A stretch of 64,000 nt of DNA from Mycobacterium sp. 852002-40037_SCH5390672 (GCF_001665875.1 NZ_LZTA01000078.1:62001-126000), one strand, 5' to 3'. Counted from the stretch's first letter, positions 26,578 to 35,342 are shown. Notes: a model not told the origin generated them from the sequence alone. Program-made: numbers and translations.

Positions 26578-27747
26578 TTACTTCCCCCGATCGAGCGGAA
26601 CGTTGTTGGGAAGTTTTACGCCCTCGGGTAGGACAAGCTTCCCGTCGTGGTTGATGTAGCCGGAATTCGTCAGGGGCACCGGTAGCGCAGGATCGGGGCA
26701 CGGCCGATCGGTGTCTGCGCCGCAGATGCCCATCAGGAAGTACGAGCGCTTCAGGATGTCGTCGGGCCAGGGGTCTTGGTGCATGGCGAACCACTGCGCC
26801 GGAAGGTTGTAGAAGACGAAGAAGAAGGCGCTGCAGGCGGCGAAGATCGCCAGGAAGCGGGTGAGCTGCTGCTTGGCAAAGCCGCCCTGGACTCGTTCGA
26901 GTCCCCGTTCAACGAACGTCCGGCCGTGGTCGTCGGCGAAGAAGCGCATGCAGCACAGGCCGGCCTGTACGCCGCCCCACATCAGCCCTTCGTAGAGGGG
27001 CCACTGGTAGTACGTGCCGGCATTGACCGACAGCGCCCGAATCGCACCGGGGTAGGTGAACAGCCCCATCGGCATGAGGAACAGACCCTCGATGACGAAG
27101 TCGAAGAAGAAGGTCCAGGCGATCACCACGCCGATCAAGCCGAAGGTGTTGATGTTGGGCCACCGCTGCTTGGCTTTGCGCATCACCCAGCAGCCGAGCA
27201 TCGTGCATAGCAGGACGAAAAAGTAGCCGGGAGCGTTCATCAGGAACGGCTCGGCCATCATGGCACCCGGTTTCCCGAACGACACCCAACCCGGAATGTC
27301 CTGGACCCACGAGCCCCGGTTCCACATCCAGGTGTTGTACGTGCTCCACGTGTTGAAGTAGTTCAGCAGCGGATCCTGAAAGAACAGCAGGCCGCATGAG
27401 ATCAGGAGCATGCCGTCCAGGGTGATTCGCCGCTCCCGACGCCACGGCCGAATGATGAACCACCAGAAGGCAACCGGCAGCCCGACGACGATGACGGCGG
27501 TCCAGGTGAAGAGGATCGCCTTCATGAGGGTCGGTGGCTCGCTGGGTCCCGGAGGAACCCGCTCGAAGTTGGGCCCGGCGATCCAGCGGATCCACACGTA
27601 CAGCTGAAATGCCAGAATGGCGCCCCCGGCGATGGCCCAGATCCGCACGGGCTTGGCCTTGGGAGCAGGCTTGGTCCCCAGTGAACCCACGTCCCCGAGC
27701 GACTCGGTAACGAAGGGCGCGCTCTTCTTATTCGACAGTTCGGTCAT
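26578..27747 (-). CDS. spirocyclase AveC-like membrane protein
   Basis: The 389-residue protein has about seven membrane helices, with conserved-looking polar blocks between them: QDPLLNYFNTWSTYNTWMWNRGSW, GFVIEG-type acidic residues (FDFVIEGLFLMPMGLFTYPG) and GTYYQWPLYEGLMWG. This pattern resembles AveC-like proteins, named after the avermectin spirocyclase. ATG 27747 is preceded by AGGAGGGG at good distance; the frame is open to 27852, but that part lies in the divergent promoter region. It heads a tight operon with the CbbQ-like and VWA genes and is divergent from a TetR gene. Confidence 0.8.
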   Translation of the reverse strand: MTELSNKKSAPFVTESLGDVGSLGTKPAPKAKPVRIWAIAGGAILAFQLYVWIRWIAGPNFERVPPGPSEPPTLMKAILFTWTAVIVVGLPVAFWWFIIRPWRRERRITLDGMLLISCGLLFFQDPLLNYFNTWSTYNTWMWNRGSWVQDIPGWVSFGKPGAMMAEPFLMNAPGYFFVLLCTMLGCWVMRKAKQRWPNINTFGLIGVVIAWTFFFDFVIEGLFLMPMGLFTYPGAIRALSVNAGTYYQWPLYEGLMWGGVQAGLCCMRFFADDHGRTFVERGLERVQGGFAKQQLTRFLAIFAACSAFFFVFYNLPAQWFAMHQDPWPDDILKRSYFLMGICGADTDRPCPDPALPVPLTNSGYINHDGKLVLPEGVKLPNNVPLDRGK

Positions 27748-27899
27748 GACACTGCCCCTCCTGAATCGTCGTGATACAGCGTCCGCGAACCCGACTGCGC
27801 CCGAGACGCGAACCGGCCACGGTGCACCCGCACTAGGCATGCCCACGCTCACGATGAGTGATTAGTCGCTGAGCTCCGACAGCCGGGCCTCCGGTTAAC

Positions 27900-27913
27900 A
27901 TACCAATCGGTAT
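27900..27913. promoter_or_regulatory. candidate TetR operator ATACC-N4-GGTAT
   Basis: ATACCAATCGGTAT is a 5-bp-arm inverted repeat with a 4-nt centre. It lies 45 bp before the TetR start, in the 211-bp gap between the divergent TetR and AveC-like genes. Position and symmetry suit the operator through which the TetR protein controls both directions. Confidence 0.55.
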
Positions 27914-27958
27914 CTCAATAACCAAGGATATTCTCAGATTCTATGGCAGAATCGCGAC

Positions 27959-28561
27959 ATGGTGGAGCGCTGGACTCGAGAGCGGCGCCTCGAGCACACC
28001 CGTTCGCTGCTGCTGGATGCAGCGGAGGAGGTGTTTGCCGAAAAGGGCTTCATGGCAGCGTCTCTCGACGACATCGCACACACCGCGGGCTATACGAAGG
28101 GCGCCATCTACAAGCACTTCGCCACGAAGGAAGACCTGTTCCTGGCGGTGAGCGATCGGTACTGGCGTCGGTATTTCGACAACTTCTCCGAGGTGATGTC
28201 GACCGCCACCCAGATCGGGGCGCGCGAACTCGACCAAATCGCCGAGCGATGGCGCAAACTAAGCCAGGATCGCGGCGCCGAGCACGCCGCATTGGGACAC
28301 GAATTCACCCTGTATCTACTTCGCAACCCCGACGCACGGGAACGGGTGGCCGCGAAGCGAGCAGAAGTCGTCGAGGCACTGGCCAAGTTCATCGTCGAGG
28401 GGATAAACCGCCTGGGCGGAGCGCTGCTGATCCCTCCATTGACATTCGCCCACATACTCGTCGCCACCACTGACTCCGTCATGCTGGGCAGCCAGCTCGA
28501 CGACATCGACCTTTACCGGCCCACGCTCGAAATGTATGTGTCCGTGATCAAATTGCCTTGA
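27959..28561 (+). CDS. TetR-family regulator of the AveC-like operon
   Basis: The 200-residue protein has the TetR N-terminal domain (about 10-57: LEHTRSLLLDAAEEVFAEKGFMAASLDDIAHTAGYTKGAIYKHFATKEDLF) and a helical ligand-binding domain. It is transcribed away from the AveC-like/CbbQ/VWA operon across a gap that holds an inverted repeat. It is convergent with the SDR gene, 26 bp apart. Control of the divergent operon is inferred from layout. Confidence 0.88.
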   Translation: MVERWTRERRLEHTRSLLLDAAEEVFAEKGFMAASLDDIAHTAGYTKGAIYKHFATKEDLFLAVSDRYWRRYFDNFSEVMSTATQIGARELDQIAERWRKLSQDRGAEHAALGHEFTLYLLRNPDARERVAAKRAEVVEALAKFIVEGINRLGGALLIPPLTFAHILVATTDSVMLGSQLDDIDLYRPTLEMYVSVIKLP

Positions 28562-28587
28562 GCACAAGGGCGTTCACGCGATACTGA

Positions 28588-29367
28588 CTATTTGGCCTTC
28601 ACCAGCCGTTGTGAAACCTGGAGCATCACTCGCCTCGGCGTGAATCGATAACTTTGGGCCAGTAGCGCATTGCGCCACCCCGAGACGACGGTGGGCGTTG
28701 TCTTGTCGATCGCCTTCATCGCTGTGTCGACGACCTGCTCAGGCGTCTGCCGTCCGCTGGTCAGAAATTCTTCACCTGTGCGTGCGAAGAACTCCGTCTC
28801 AGTGGCACCTGGGCAGAGGGTGAGCACGCGTACGCCGGTGGACTTCGTCTCCTGCCACAGCGCCTCGGTGAATGACAACACGAACGCCTTGGTGGCGCCG
28901 TAGACGGCCATCCCGGGGTCGGGCTGAAAGCCCGCGATAGACGAGACGTTGATGATCAGTCCGTGCCGGGCCACGACCATCGCGGGCAGAAACAACGCGG
29001 TGAGTTCAACGAGCGTCGTGCAGTTCAGTTGGATCTGCGACGCATTTTCATCGGCCTTCTGCTGAGCGAAGTCACCGTGCAGACCGATGCCGGCATTGTT
29101 GATGAGAATGTCGATCCGGCGCCCGAGTTCGCCTATCTGGGAGGCTAATTCGGCCGCTGAGCCCGGAACCGACAGGTCGGCGGCAATCACATCTACCGTC
29201 AGCCCCGGGAACGATTGGAGCAGTCTGCTGCGCAGTTGGTCCAGCTTGTTTTGACGCCGCGCGACGAGCACGAGGTTAACTCCGCGTCTGGCCAGCTGGA
29301 CAGCGAACTCCTCGCCGATCCCACCGCTGGAACCAGTGATCAACGCGGTGTCATTGTTGAGGTTCAT
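28588..29367 (-). CDS. short-chain dehydrogenase/reductase
   Basis: The 259-residue SDR has the cofactor motif ITGSSGGIGEEF, NNAGIG and the catalytic YGATK with the upstream Ser in NVSSIAG. The Arg in VARRQNK after beta-2 suggests NADP(H). ATG 29367 is preceded by GGGAG and avoids overlap with the DUF302 gene, whose stop lies at 29393; the open frame runs to 29427. The gene forms an apparent operon with the DUF302 gene (25-bp gap) and is convergent with TetR. Confidence 0.85.
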   Translation of the reverse strand: MNLNNDTALITGSSGGIGEEFAVQLARRGVNLVLVARRQNKLDQLRSRLLQSFPGLTVDVIAADLSVPGSAAELASQIGELGRRIDILINNAGIGLHGDFAQQKADENASQIQLNCTTLVELTALFLPAMVVARHGLIINVSSIAGFQPDPGMAVYGATKAFVLSFTEALWQETKSTGVRVLTLCPGATETEFFARTGEEFLTSGRQTPEQVVDTAMKAIDKTTPTVVSGWRNALLAQSYRFTPRRVMLQVSQRLVKAK

Positions 29368-29392
29368 GGGGACTCCCGAATCAAGGTCCGCA

Positions 29393-29923
29393 TCAGAGGG
29401 GCTGGCGGAAGGGTGAGGCTTCGACACCGAGGAACTGCAGCAGTGCGGCCACTTTGTCGTCGAGTCCGAGGCCGACCCGGGTGACCTCGTCGATGCCCAG
29501 ACTGCCGAACGCCGTGCTGGGCTGATCGAGACTGAACACGGCGTCGCCGTTGGCGTCGCTGAACAGCAGCACCCGCAACGGGGCGTACAGCAGGGCGTGT
29601 GGGTCGTGGCGGAACATGCTCTCCGCGATGACGTGGTTCCCCAGCAGATATTCGACCGCCTTGGTGGTGTTGCCGGCCAATGACATCACCGCCGTCGCGT
29701 CAATGGTCGCGTAGCGGATCAGCTGGTGTGGCGCCATCTTCTCGACCGCGGCCCGCATGTCCGACCAGGAACCACCGGCCTCGGTGATCCGCTCGATGGG
29801 CTCAGCGTCGAACTCCGGCGCGGCCTGCTCGAATCGTGATCTGAACTCGTCGAACGGCATTCCGGTGGAGACGTCGACCCGGGTCATGACATGTGACGCC
29901 GTGTTCACTGTCCAACCACCCAC
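29393..29923 (-). CDS. DUF302-type protein
   Basis: The 176-residue protein has the DUF302-like pattern: a central YATIDATAVMSLAGNTTKAVEYLLGNHVIAESMFRHDPHALLYAPLRVLLF region in which a nucleotide or lipid aldehyde is thought to bind in some relatives. No catalytic residues are known. GTG 29923 is preceded by GGAGGCGAAC, a good ribosome-binding site. It is the first gene of the DUF302-SDR operon and divergent from the HxlR regulator, which probably controls it. Confidence 0.75.
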   Translation of the reverse strand: MGGWTVNTASHVMTRVDVSTGMPFDEFRSRFEQAAPEFDAEPIERITEAGGSWSDMRAAVEKMAPHQLIRYATIDATAVMSLAGNTTKAVEYLLGNHVIAESMFRHDPHALLYAPLRVLLFSDANGDAVFSLDQPSTAFGSLGIDEVTRVGLGLDDKVAALLQFLGVEASPFRQPL

Positions 29924-29942
29924 GTTCGCCTCCTCGATTGTT

Positions 29943-29993
29943 GGTTCGTTGAATGAACCGTTGTGGTCTCACCATAGAGTTCATTGACCGAAC
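29943..29993. promoter_or_regulatory. paired GGTTCG...GAAC operators for HxlR
   Basis: GGTTCGTTGAATGAACC (29943-29959) is an inverted repeat. A second copy, GTTCATTGACCGAAC (29979-29993), reads in reverse as GTTCGGTCAATGAAC, sharing GTTCG-N3-AATGAAC. The two boxes, 36 bp apart, lie between the DUF302 and HxlR starts and suit autoregulation and control of the divergent operon. Confidence 0.65.
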
Positions 29994-30014
29994 CTGCAAG
30001 TGCAATAATGGGGC

Positions 30015-30563
30015 ATGGCCCTACCGCGTGAGTATCCCGGCGAAAACTGCCCGATCGCCCGGTCGCTGGAGATCATCGGTGAACGCTGGACGCTGCTCAT
30101 CGTGCGCGACGCGTTCTACGGCGTCCGACGGTTCACCGATTTCCAGACCCACCTCGACATCCCCAAAGCGGTTCTGTCCCAACGTTTGGCGCTTCTCGTC
30201 CAGGAAGGAGTGCTGGGCACCGCGGCGTCGGTTACCGGTGGCCGCGACGAGTACGTCCTCACGTCCAAGGGCCGACAGCTGTGGCCGGTGTTAGCCACAC
30301 TCGCCCAGTGGGGCGCCCAGAATTACCAGACGGCCGAGCAACGGCGGACCTTCGTCCATGCCGGGTGTGGCGGAAAGCTCAGCCCGCGCGGCGTGTGCGC
30401 CCGCTGCGGAGAAACCCCGGGCCCGGCGGACATGGCGACGTCGCCGCCGCGGCAATCCCGGGTCAGACGCGACGACGCGATCAGCAAGGCACTGCAGCAC
30501 CCGCACCGGCTGTTGGAACCCATCCAGCCGACCACAACGTCATCCGGAAGCCCGCGCTACTGA
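30015..30563 (+). CDS. HxlR-family regulator with a C-terminal Cys motif
   Basis: The 182-residue protein has the HxlR winged helix (about 10-100: CPIARSLEIIGERWTLLIVRDAFYGVRRFTDFQ...ISQRL-type recognition helix). Cys11 sits at the position used for redox or electrophile sensing in several HxlR proteins. A C-terminal CGGKLSPRGVCARCGE looks like a small zinc-ribbon. It is divergent from the DUF302-SDR operon across two matching boxes and convergent with plsB1. Sensing of reactive aldehydes or quinones is a reasonable inference. Confidence 0.85.
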   Translation: MALPREYPGENCPIARSLEIIGERWTLLIVRDAFYGVRRFTDFQTHLDIPKAVLSQRLALLVQEGVLGTAASVTGGRDEYVLTSKGRQLWPVLATLAQWGAQNYQTAEQRRTFVHAGCGGKLSPRGVCARCGETPGPADMATSPPRQSRVRRDDAISKALQHPHRLLEPIQPTTTSSGSPRY

Positions 30564-30590
30564 GCCACATCCGGCATGGTGACACCTTGA

Positions 30591-32483
30591 TCACCGCGCC
30601 CCGGCCAGCTCCGCGATGGTGTTGACCCGCCGGACAGCCGCGGCGATCTCGTCGGCGAACTCGCGGCGCCGCCGGGCGATATCCAGGTTCTCGACACCGT
30701 CGACCAGTTCGCGATGCCGGGCCAATCGCAGCGCCGTCTTGAACAACTCCATCGACCTCGACTCGGCACTGGCGATCCTGCGTTGCAGCTCCCACTGCTT
30801 GCCCACCTCGAGGCACTCGGCGAGAAATGCGTCCTCGTCGAACGATTCGTCCTCGTAGTCGGCGAGCCGGTCGGCGACGATGTGATAAGCGTCGAGGAAG
30901 GGGCGCAGCACCAGGTGGGCCAGCAGGACGTCGGCCTTTTCCAGAAGGCCGCGCACGTCGGCCGCCCCGGCCGCCTTGCTGGTGTCATCCACCCGCCCGA
31001 TCAGGCGCACCTCGTCGGCGAGTTCCTTCTCGAACTGCGCGCGCGCCGAGAACAGGAATTCGAATTTCAGCAACTCGCGCAGGCGCAGCGCCTCATCGCG
31101 CACAGCGGTCGGTTGTACCAACCCGTCCACCGAACCCTCGGCGTCCTCCGTAGCAGCCAGCAATGCCGTCTCGGCGATCGCCCGGTCGACCACGATGTGA
31201 ATGGCGGCGTTGCGGTAGAACGCGGCGACCAGGTGCTGCTCGGCCCCGATGCCCCAGACCGGTTCGGTGCCGGCGTCGTACACGCTGACGACCCCGGAGG
31301 CGACCAACTGGTGCAGGGTCCAGCGGATGGTCGAACGATTCGTCAGGTCGGCGGCGCCTGCCACCTTCCAGTTGCGCGCCGCGATGTAGCTCGCCAGCGG
31401 GCGCACGGTGGCCAGCACTTCGCTGATGGACAGCGAGCGGTCCGCGCCCAGCAGCGCCAGACTCACCACCGCGGTCGGCGTGACGGGCGTGGCGCGGTTG
31501 ATTCGGTGTTCGACGTCCAACGCGATGCGTTCGATCTCGGTGCCGGTGCCGGACTCCTCGGCGCGCAGCTCCTCGAGGCGCTTGCGCAGCGGCAGCGGTT
31601 CACCGAAGTCGAGGTAGGCGCGGCCGAGCCGCTCACCCTGCTGTCGCGCCAGCCTGATCAGGAAGCGAAAGTCTTCAGGCCGTTTCGTCGCACCGTAGGC
31701 TTCGGTGGTCATGGCTTCCACCTCGTGCAGCTGGTCGTAGACGATCGAGGTCGGCACCAAATACACCTCGGGGCCGTCGATTTCGTCGACAGCGTCGCTG
31801 ATGTACCGCAGAATCCCGAACACCGGCGGCCGCAGCTTGCCCGTCCTGGTCCGGCCGCCTTCGATGGACCAGGTCAGGTTGGCGTGGTTCTGCGCCAGCT
31901 GCGCGGCGTACGCGCGCAACACGAATCGGTAGACGGGAATGTCTTTCGTCTGGCGCCGGATGAAGATGGTTCCGGTGCGCTTTGCCCAGGCACCCATCGG
32001 GAAGAAGTTCAGGTTGGCCCCGCCGAAGGTGAGCGCGGGCGAGAGCCGGTTGGCCTGGATCACCTCGGGCAGCAGCAGCCCGTCCAGGTAAGAGCGATGC
32101 GAAAAGGCAAACGCCAGTGTGGCTTTGCGGTCGAGCTTGCGCAGCTGGGCGATCTGATCCTCGTCGGTCAGCACGTCGTAGGCCCGCATCAGCCAGCAAC
32201 TGAAGCTGCGCCAGGCTTTTACCGCCCGCTCGTCGAGCGAGGGCGCCATCTCCCGCAGGTAGCAGGCGGCCTCGGCGCGCACGCCGCCCAGATCGCGGCC
32301 CAGCTCGTCGGCCAGCCGGCTCAGCCGCTCGTCATACCATGGTGCGCAGAGCAATTCGGCGACCTCGGCCGGATCCGTCGACAGCGGCGACGTTGATTCC
32401 TCGACGATACCGCTGCGCTGCAACACCTTTCGCATGCCGGCCTCGACAATTTCGCGGGCCGTCCCCGCCGGACCCCTGCTCAT
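30591..32483 (-). CDS. plsB1: glycerol-3-phosphate acyltransferase PlsB1
   Basis: The 630-residue protein belongs to the PlsB family, which acylates sn-glycerol-3-phosphate as the first step of phospholipid and triacylglycerol synthesis. Motif I is FSHRSYLDG (HX4D), followed by GGANLNFFPMGAWAKRTGTIFIRR (motif II) and SIEGGRTRTGKL (motif III). The long C-terminal half is helical. The start codon overlaps the fadD11 stop (ATGA), so the acyl-CoA ligase and acyltransferase are coupled. It matches Rv1551. Confidence 0.93.
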   Translation of the reverse strand: MSRGPAGTAREIVEAGMRKVLQRSGIVEESTSPLSTDPAEVAELLCAPWYDERLSRLADELGRDLGGVRAEAACYLREMAPSLDERAVKAWRSFSCWLMRAYDVLTDEDQIAQLRKLDRKATLAFAFSHRSYLDGLLLPEVIQANRLSPALTFGGANLNFFPMGAWAKRTGTIFIRRQTKDIPVYRFVLRAYAAQLAQNHANLTWSIEGGRTRTGKLRPPVFGILRYISDAVDEIDGPEVYLVPTSIVYDQLHEVEAMTTEAYGATKRPEDFRFLIRLARQQGERLGRAYLDFGEPLPLRKRLEELRAEESGTGTEIERIALDVEHRINRATPVTPTAVVSLALLGADRSLSISEVLATVRPLASYIAARNWKVAGAADLTNRSTIRWTLHQLVASGVVSVYDAGTEPVWGIGAEQHLVAAFYRNAAIHIVVDRAIAETALLAATEDAEGSVDGLVQPTAVRDEALRLRELLKFEFLFSARAQFEKELADEVRLIGRVDDTSKAAGAADVRGLLEKADVLLAHLVLRPFLDAYHIVADRLADYEDESFDEDAFLAECLEVGKQWELQRRIASAESRSMELFKTALRLARHRELVDGVENLDIARRRREFADEIAAAVRRVNTIAELAGAR

Positions 32484-34306
32484 GCCGGCTGCACCGTGGC
32501 GGCTTGGGAGGGCTCGTGCACCTCAGGATGTGGTCGATCCGCGTAGAGCTGCTCGATCTCGTCGGCGTATTTCGCCATGATCGGTTTGCGTTTGAGTTTC
32601 ATCGTCAGCGTGATCTCGTCCCCGCCGGGCTCCCACAGGGTGGGCAGGATGCGAAATCGTTTGATCTGTTCCACCCGGGCGAGTTTGTCGTTGCCCGCGG
32701 CCACCCCGGCGGCGATCTCAGCGATGACCTCCGGGTCGGCCGCCAGGGCGGCGGGTGAGGCGTCGGACAGGCCGCGCTGGGCCGCATACGGGCCGACCGA
32801 GTCGGCGTCGAAGACCATCAGCGCGGTGTTGTACGGTCGCCCCTCGCCGATGGTGATCATCACCCCGACCATGGGGCACGCGGCCAGGATGGTGTTCTCG
32901 ATGTTGGCCGGGGACATGTTCTTTCCGGCCGCATTGATGATCAGCTCCTTCTTGCGGTCCACCACGCGCAGATAGCCTTGCGCGTCCGCCTCGAGGATGT
33001 CGCCGGTGTGCAGCCACCCGTCGGCGTCGATCGCCTCAGCCGTCTTCGCCGGTTCCTTGCGGTAGCCCTTCATCACCAGCGGACCGCGCACCAGATACTC
33101 GCCATCGTCGGCGATCCTGCCCTCCAACCCCGGCAGCAATCTGCCGACCGAGCCCAACCTGGCCTCGCTCGGATGGCTCACGGCCGCAACACAACTCAAC
33201 TCGGACATTCCCCACACCTCGGCGATCGGAATGCCGATGCCGGCGAAGAAGGCCAACGTCTCCCTGGGGATCGGCGCCGCACCGGAGACCGCCCAGCGCA
33301 GTTCGCCGAAACCGAGCCGCTCGCGCAGCTTCGAGAGCACCAGCTCGTCGGCGTGGGCCCATTCGGCGGTCAGCTCGGCGGGCATCTCGGCGCCGGCCAC
33401 CAGGGCGTCGGCGCGCTTGGCGGCGACCGACATCGCCCACTGCAGCGCCTGGCGCTTGACGTCGTCGGTCTCGTTGGCGATGGTGAATTCGATTCCCGCT
33501 TTGAGCTTTTCCCAGATCCGCGGAACCGCTGCCCACACCGTGGGCCGTACGTCGGGCAGCGCGAGCGCGATGGCGCGCGGGTCGTCGACGACGGTGACCT
33601 GAGCGCCGAACACCTCCAGGCCGTAGAGCCCCATCGCCCGGTCGGCGATGTGCGCCGAGGGGAGATAGGAGGTGACGCGGTCACCGAACTGCGAAGGCAG
33701 GACGGCGTTGAGGGCGTGCGATTCGAACAGCAGATTGGCGTGGGTCATCTCCACACCCTTGGGGTTTCCGGTGGTTCCGGAGGTGTAGATGAGTGTGACG
33801 ACATCGTCGGGTTGTACCGCCCGCCAGGTTGATTCGAAATCGAAGTCGTCTTCAGCGGCCGCGTACAGCTGCTCGATCGACAAGGTGCCGGGCGGTGCGC
33901 CGTCGATGCAGACGATGTGCTCGATGGGTGCACCGCTGGCGCGGATGCGATCCACGTATTGCTCCTCGCAGATCGCGACGTTGGTGCCGGCGTTGTCGAA
34001 CAGGTAGGTCAGCTGCTCGGCGGGCAGCGTGTTGTACACCGAAAACGATGTGGCGCCAAGGTGTTGGGCGCCGATTTCGAGCGGGTAGAACTCGATCCGG
34101 TTGGCCATCATCAGCGAGACCGTGTCGCCGCGCCGAATGCCCAACCCGGCCAGGCCGGCGGCGACCTTGCGCGCCTGTTCGGCGCACTCGCGCCAGGTCA
34201 GTGTCTGGGTTCCGCCGGGCGTGCGCAGCACGACCGCGTCGGGGTCGATCGCCGCGTTGCGCTGAAACGCCTCGCACAAGGTGGCCGGACCCTGGGCTGT
34301 CGTCAT
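32480..34306 (-). CDS. fadD11: long-chain fatty acyl-CoA ligase FadD11
   Basis: The 608-residue adenylate-forming enzyme shows the AMP motif [20 protein letters not shown], the GMSEL block (VWGMSELSC), the GYRKEP and WLHTGDI linker and the C-terminal KELIINAAGKNMSP. It activates fatty acids to acyl-CoA, presumably for the coupled PlsB1. ATG 34306 is preceded by GAGGAGGACGGAA; the frame is open to 34327. In M. tuberculosis H37Rv the locus is annotated as two pieces (fadD11.1 and fadD11); here it is one intact frame. Confidence 0.92.
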   Translation of the reverse strand: MTTAQGPATLCEAFQRNAAIDPDAVVLRTPGGTQTLTWRECAEQARKVAAGLAGLGIRRGDTVSLMMANRIEFYPLEIGAQHLGATSFSVYNTLPAEQLTYLFDNAGTNVAICEEQYVDRIRASGAPIEHIVCIDGAPPGTLSIEQLYAAAEDDFDFESTWRAVQPDDVVTLIYTSGTTGNPKGVEMTHANLLFESHALNAVLPSQFGDRVTSYLPSAHIADRAMGLYGLEVFGAQVTVVDDPRAIALALPDVRPTVWAAVPRIWEKLKAGIEFTIANETDDVKRQALQWAMSVAAKRADALVAGAEMPAELTAEWAHADELVLSKLRERLGFGELRWAVSGAAPIPRETLAFFAGIGIPIAEVWGMSELSCVAAVSHPSEARLGSVGRLLPGLEGRIADDGEYLVRGPLVMKGYRKEPAKTAEAIDADGWLHTGDILEADAQGYLRVVDRKKELIINAAGKNMSPANIENTILAACPMVGVMITIGEGRPYNTALMVFDADSVGPYAAQRGLSDASPAALAADPEVIAEIAAGVAAGNDKLARVEQIKRFRILPTLWEPGGDEITLTMKLKRKPIMAKYADEIEQLYADRPHPEVHEPSQAATVQPA

Positions 34307-34405
34307 TTCCGTCCTCCTCGGCGCCACGTCGGCACTGCCTTCGTGAGCCTACGTCCGGGCAAAGGGGCAGGGAACATATCGCGTGACTTCGCCGGTGCGG
34401 CCGGG

Positions 34406-34882
34406 TCACGCCTCGGGGCGCCACAGCTGCACCGTGCTCGTCACGCCGCCAGGCAATTCCACCAGCTCGATCGGCGTGCCGTCGGGGTCGTAGATGAAGA
34501 ACATCCGCACTCCCCCGATGTCGACGGGCTGGTCGGCCCGGACGCCGGGGTGCTCTCGCGCCACGGTCTCGTAGCTGGCGTCGAGATCGTCGACGCGAAA
34601 CGACATGTTGGTGTAGCCCAGGTGCGGGCCGCTCGGGCACTCGGGCACCGCGCCCAACGACAACAACTCCACCATCGCCGCCCCGATCAGCCCGCCGACC
34701 ATGCGGCCCTGCTGGGCGGCACCGCCGGTCACCGAATCCAGCCCGGCGCCCTCGAGTTCGACGTCGAACACCACGTCCATGCCCAGCACCGCGGTGTAAA
34801 AGGCCAGCGACGCCTCGATGTCGGAGACGCCGATGCAGAGGTGGGAGAAGTTCTGCACGGCGATGGGGTGCTGTTGGGTCAT
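34406..34882 (-). CDS. VOC/glyoxalase-fold protein
   Basis: The 158-residue protein has a paired beta-alpha-beta-beta-beta fold: FSHLCIGVSDIEASLAFYTAVLGM at the N-terminus and YDPDGTPIELVEL near the C-terminus. Candidate metal ligands are His14, Glu70-72 region and Glu in IELVEL. The substrate is unknown. The start overlaps the MerR stop (ATGA), so it is co-translated with the regulator. Confidence 0.82.
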   Translation of the reverse strand: MTQQHPIAVQNFSHLCIGVSDIEASLAFYTAVLGMDVVFDVELEGAGLDSVTGGAAQQGRMVGGLIGAAMVELLSLGAVPECPSGPHLGYTNMSFRVDDLDASYETVAREHPGVRADQPVDIGGVRMFFIYDPDGTPIELVELPGGVTSTVQLWRPEA

Positions 34883-35280
34883 GAGGAGTCCTTGGCGGTG
34901 TGGGGTGGGTGAATGCCACAGGTACAGGCGTCAATTGAGGGACAGGTACAGCGCATCCCCCACTCGATCACGGCGCGGGCCCGGGTCAGCGACTCGATGT
35001 GGGCGTCGATCTCGGCGAGTTTGGCCTCGGCCAGTGCGCGGCTCACCGGCCGCCCGGGCGCGTCGTCGGCGAACAGCAGCTGGATCTCTTCCAACGAGAA
35101 CCCGGCGGCCTTGCACAGCGCGATCACCTCGAGGCGGGCCAGAATCGAGTCGTCATACCGGCGCTGACCACCCCGCCGCGCCGGCTCCGGCACCAGGCCG
35201 ATCTGTTCGTAGTAACGCAGCGCCGTTGCGGCCACTCCCGCCTCGCGCGCCACCTCCCCGATCGTCAGGCTTGGCGCCAT
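34879..35280 (-). CDS. MerR-family regulator with C-terminal Cys cluster
   Basis: The 133-residue protein has a MerR helix-turn-helix (about 5-72: TIGEVAREAGVAATALRYYEQIGLVPEPAR), a dimerisation helix (about 80-107) and a C-terminal cysteine cluster, CTCPSIDACTCG (Cys111, 113, 119, 121). The cluster could hold a metal ion or an iron-sulfur centre, as in SoxR, though spacing differs. It is the first gene of a MerR-VOC operon and divergent from an F420-type oxidoreductase and a metallo-hydrolase, with a MerR-type promoter between. Confidence 0.85.
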   Translation of the reverse strand: MAPSLTIGEVAREAGVAATALRYYEQIGLVPEPARRGGQRRYDDSILARLEVIALCKAAGFSLEEIQLLFADDAPGRPVSRALAEAKLAEIDAHIESLTRARAVIEWGMRCTCPSIDACTCGIHPPHTAKDSS

Positions 35281-35305
35281 CGCACCCTCCCGGGAATCCG
35301 CTTGC

Positions 35306-35336
35306 TTGACTTCGAGCCAACTCTAAGTCTTTCACT
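35306..35336 (+). promoter_or_regulatory. MerR-type promoter with dyad in the spacer
   Basis: A -35 box TTGACT (35306-35311) overlaps the dyad ACTTCGAG-CCAA-CTCTAAGT (35310-35329, 7 of 8 arm positions pair). With the long 19-bp spacer usual for MerR promoters, the -10 would be TTCACT at 35331-35336. Transcription would then begin near the ATG at 35343. The dyad and -35 are clear; the -10 is weak. Confidence 0.6.
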
Positions 35337-35342
35337 GTGGAT

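Noticed and set aside
30714..32396. 560-residue open frame on the plus strand
   Set aside because: Antisense to plsB1, which has all acyltransferase motifs.
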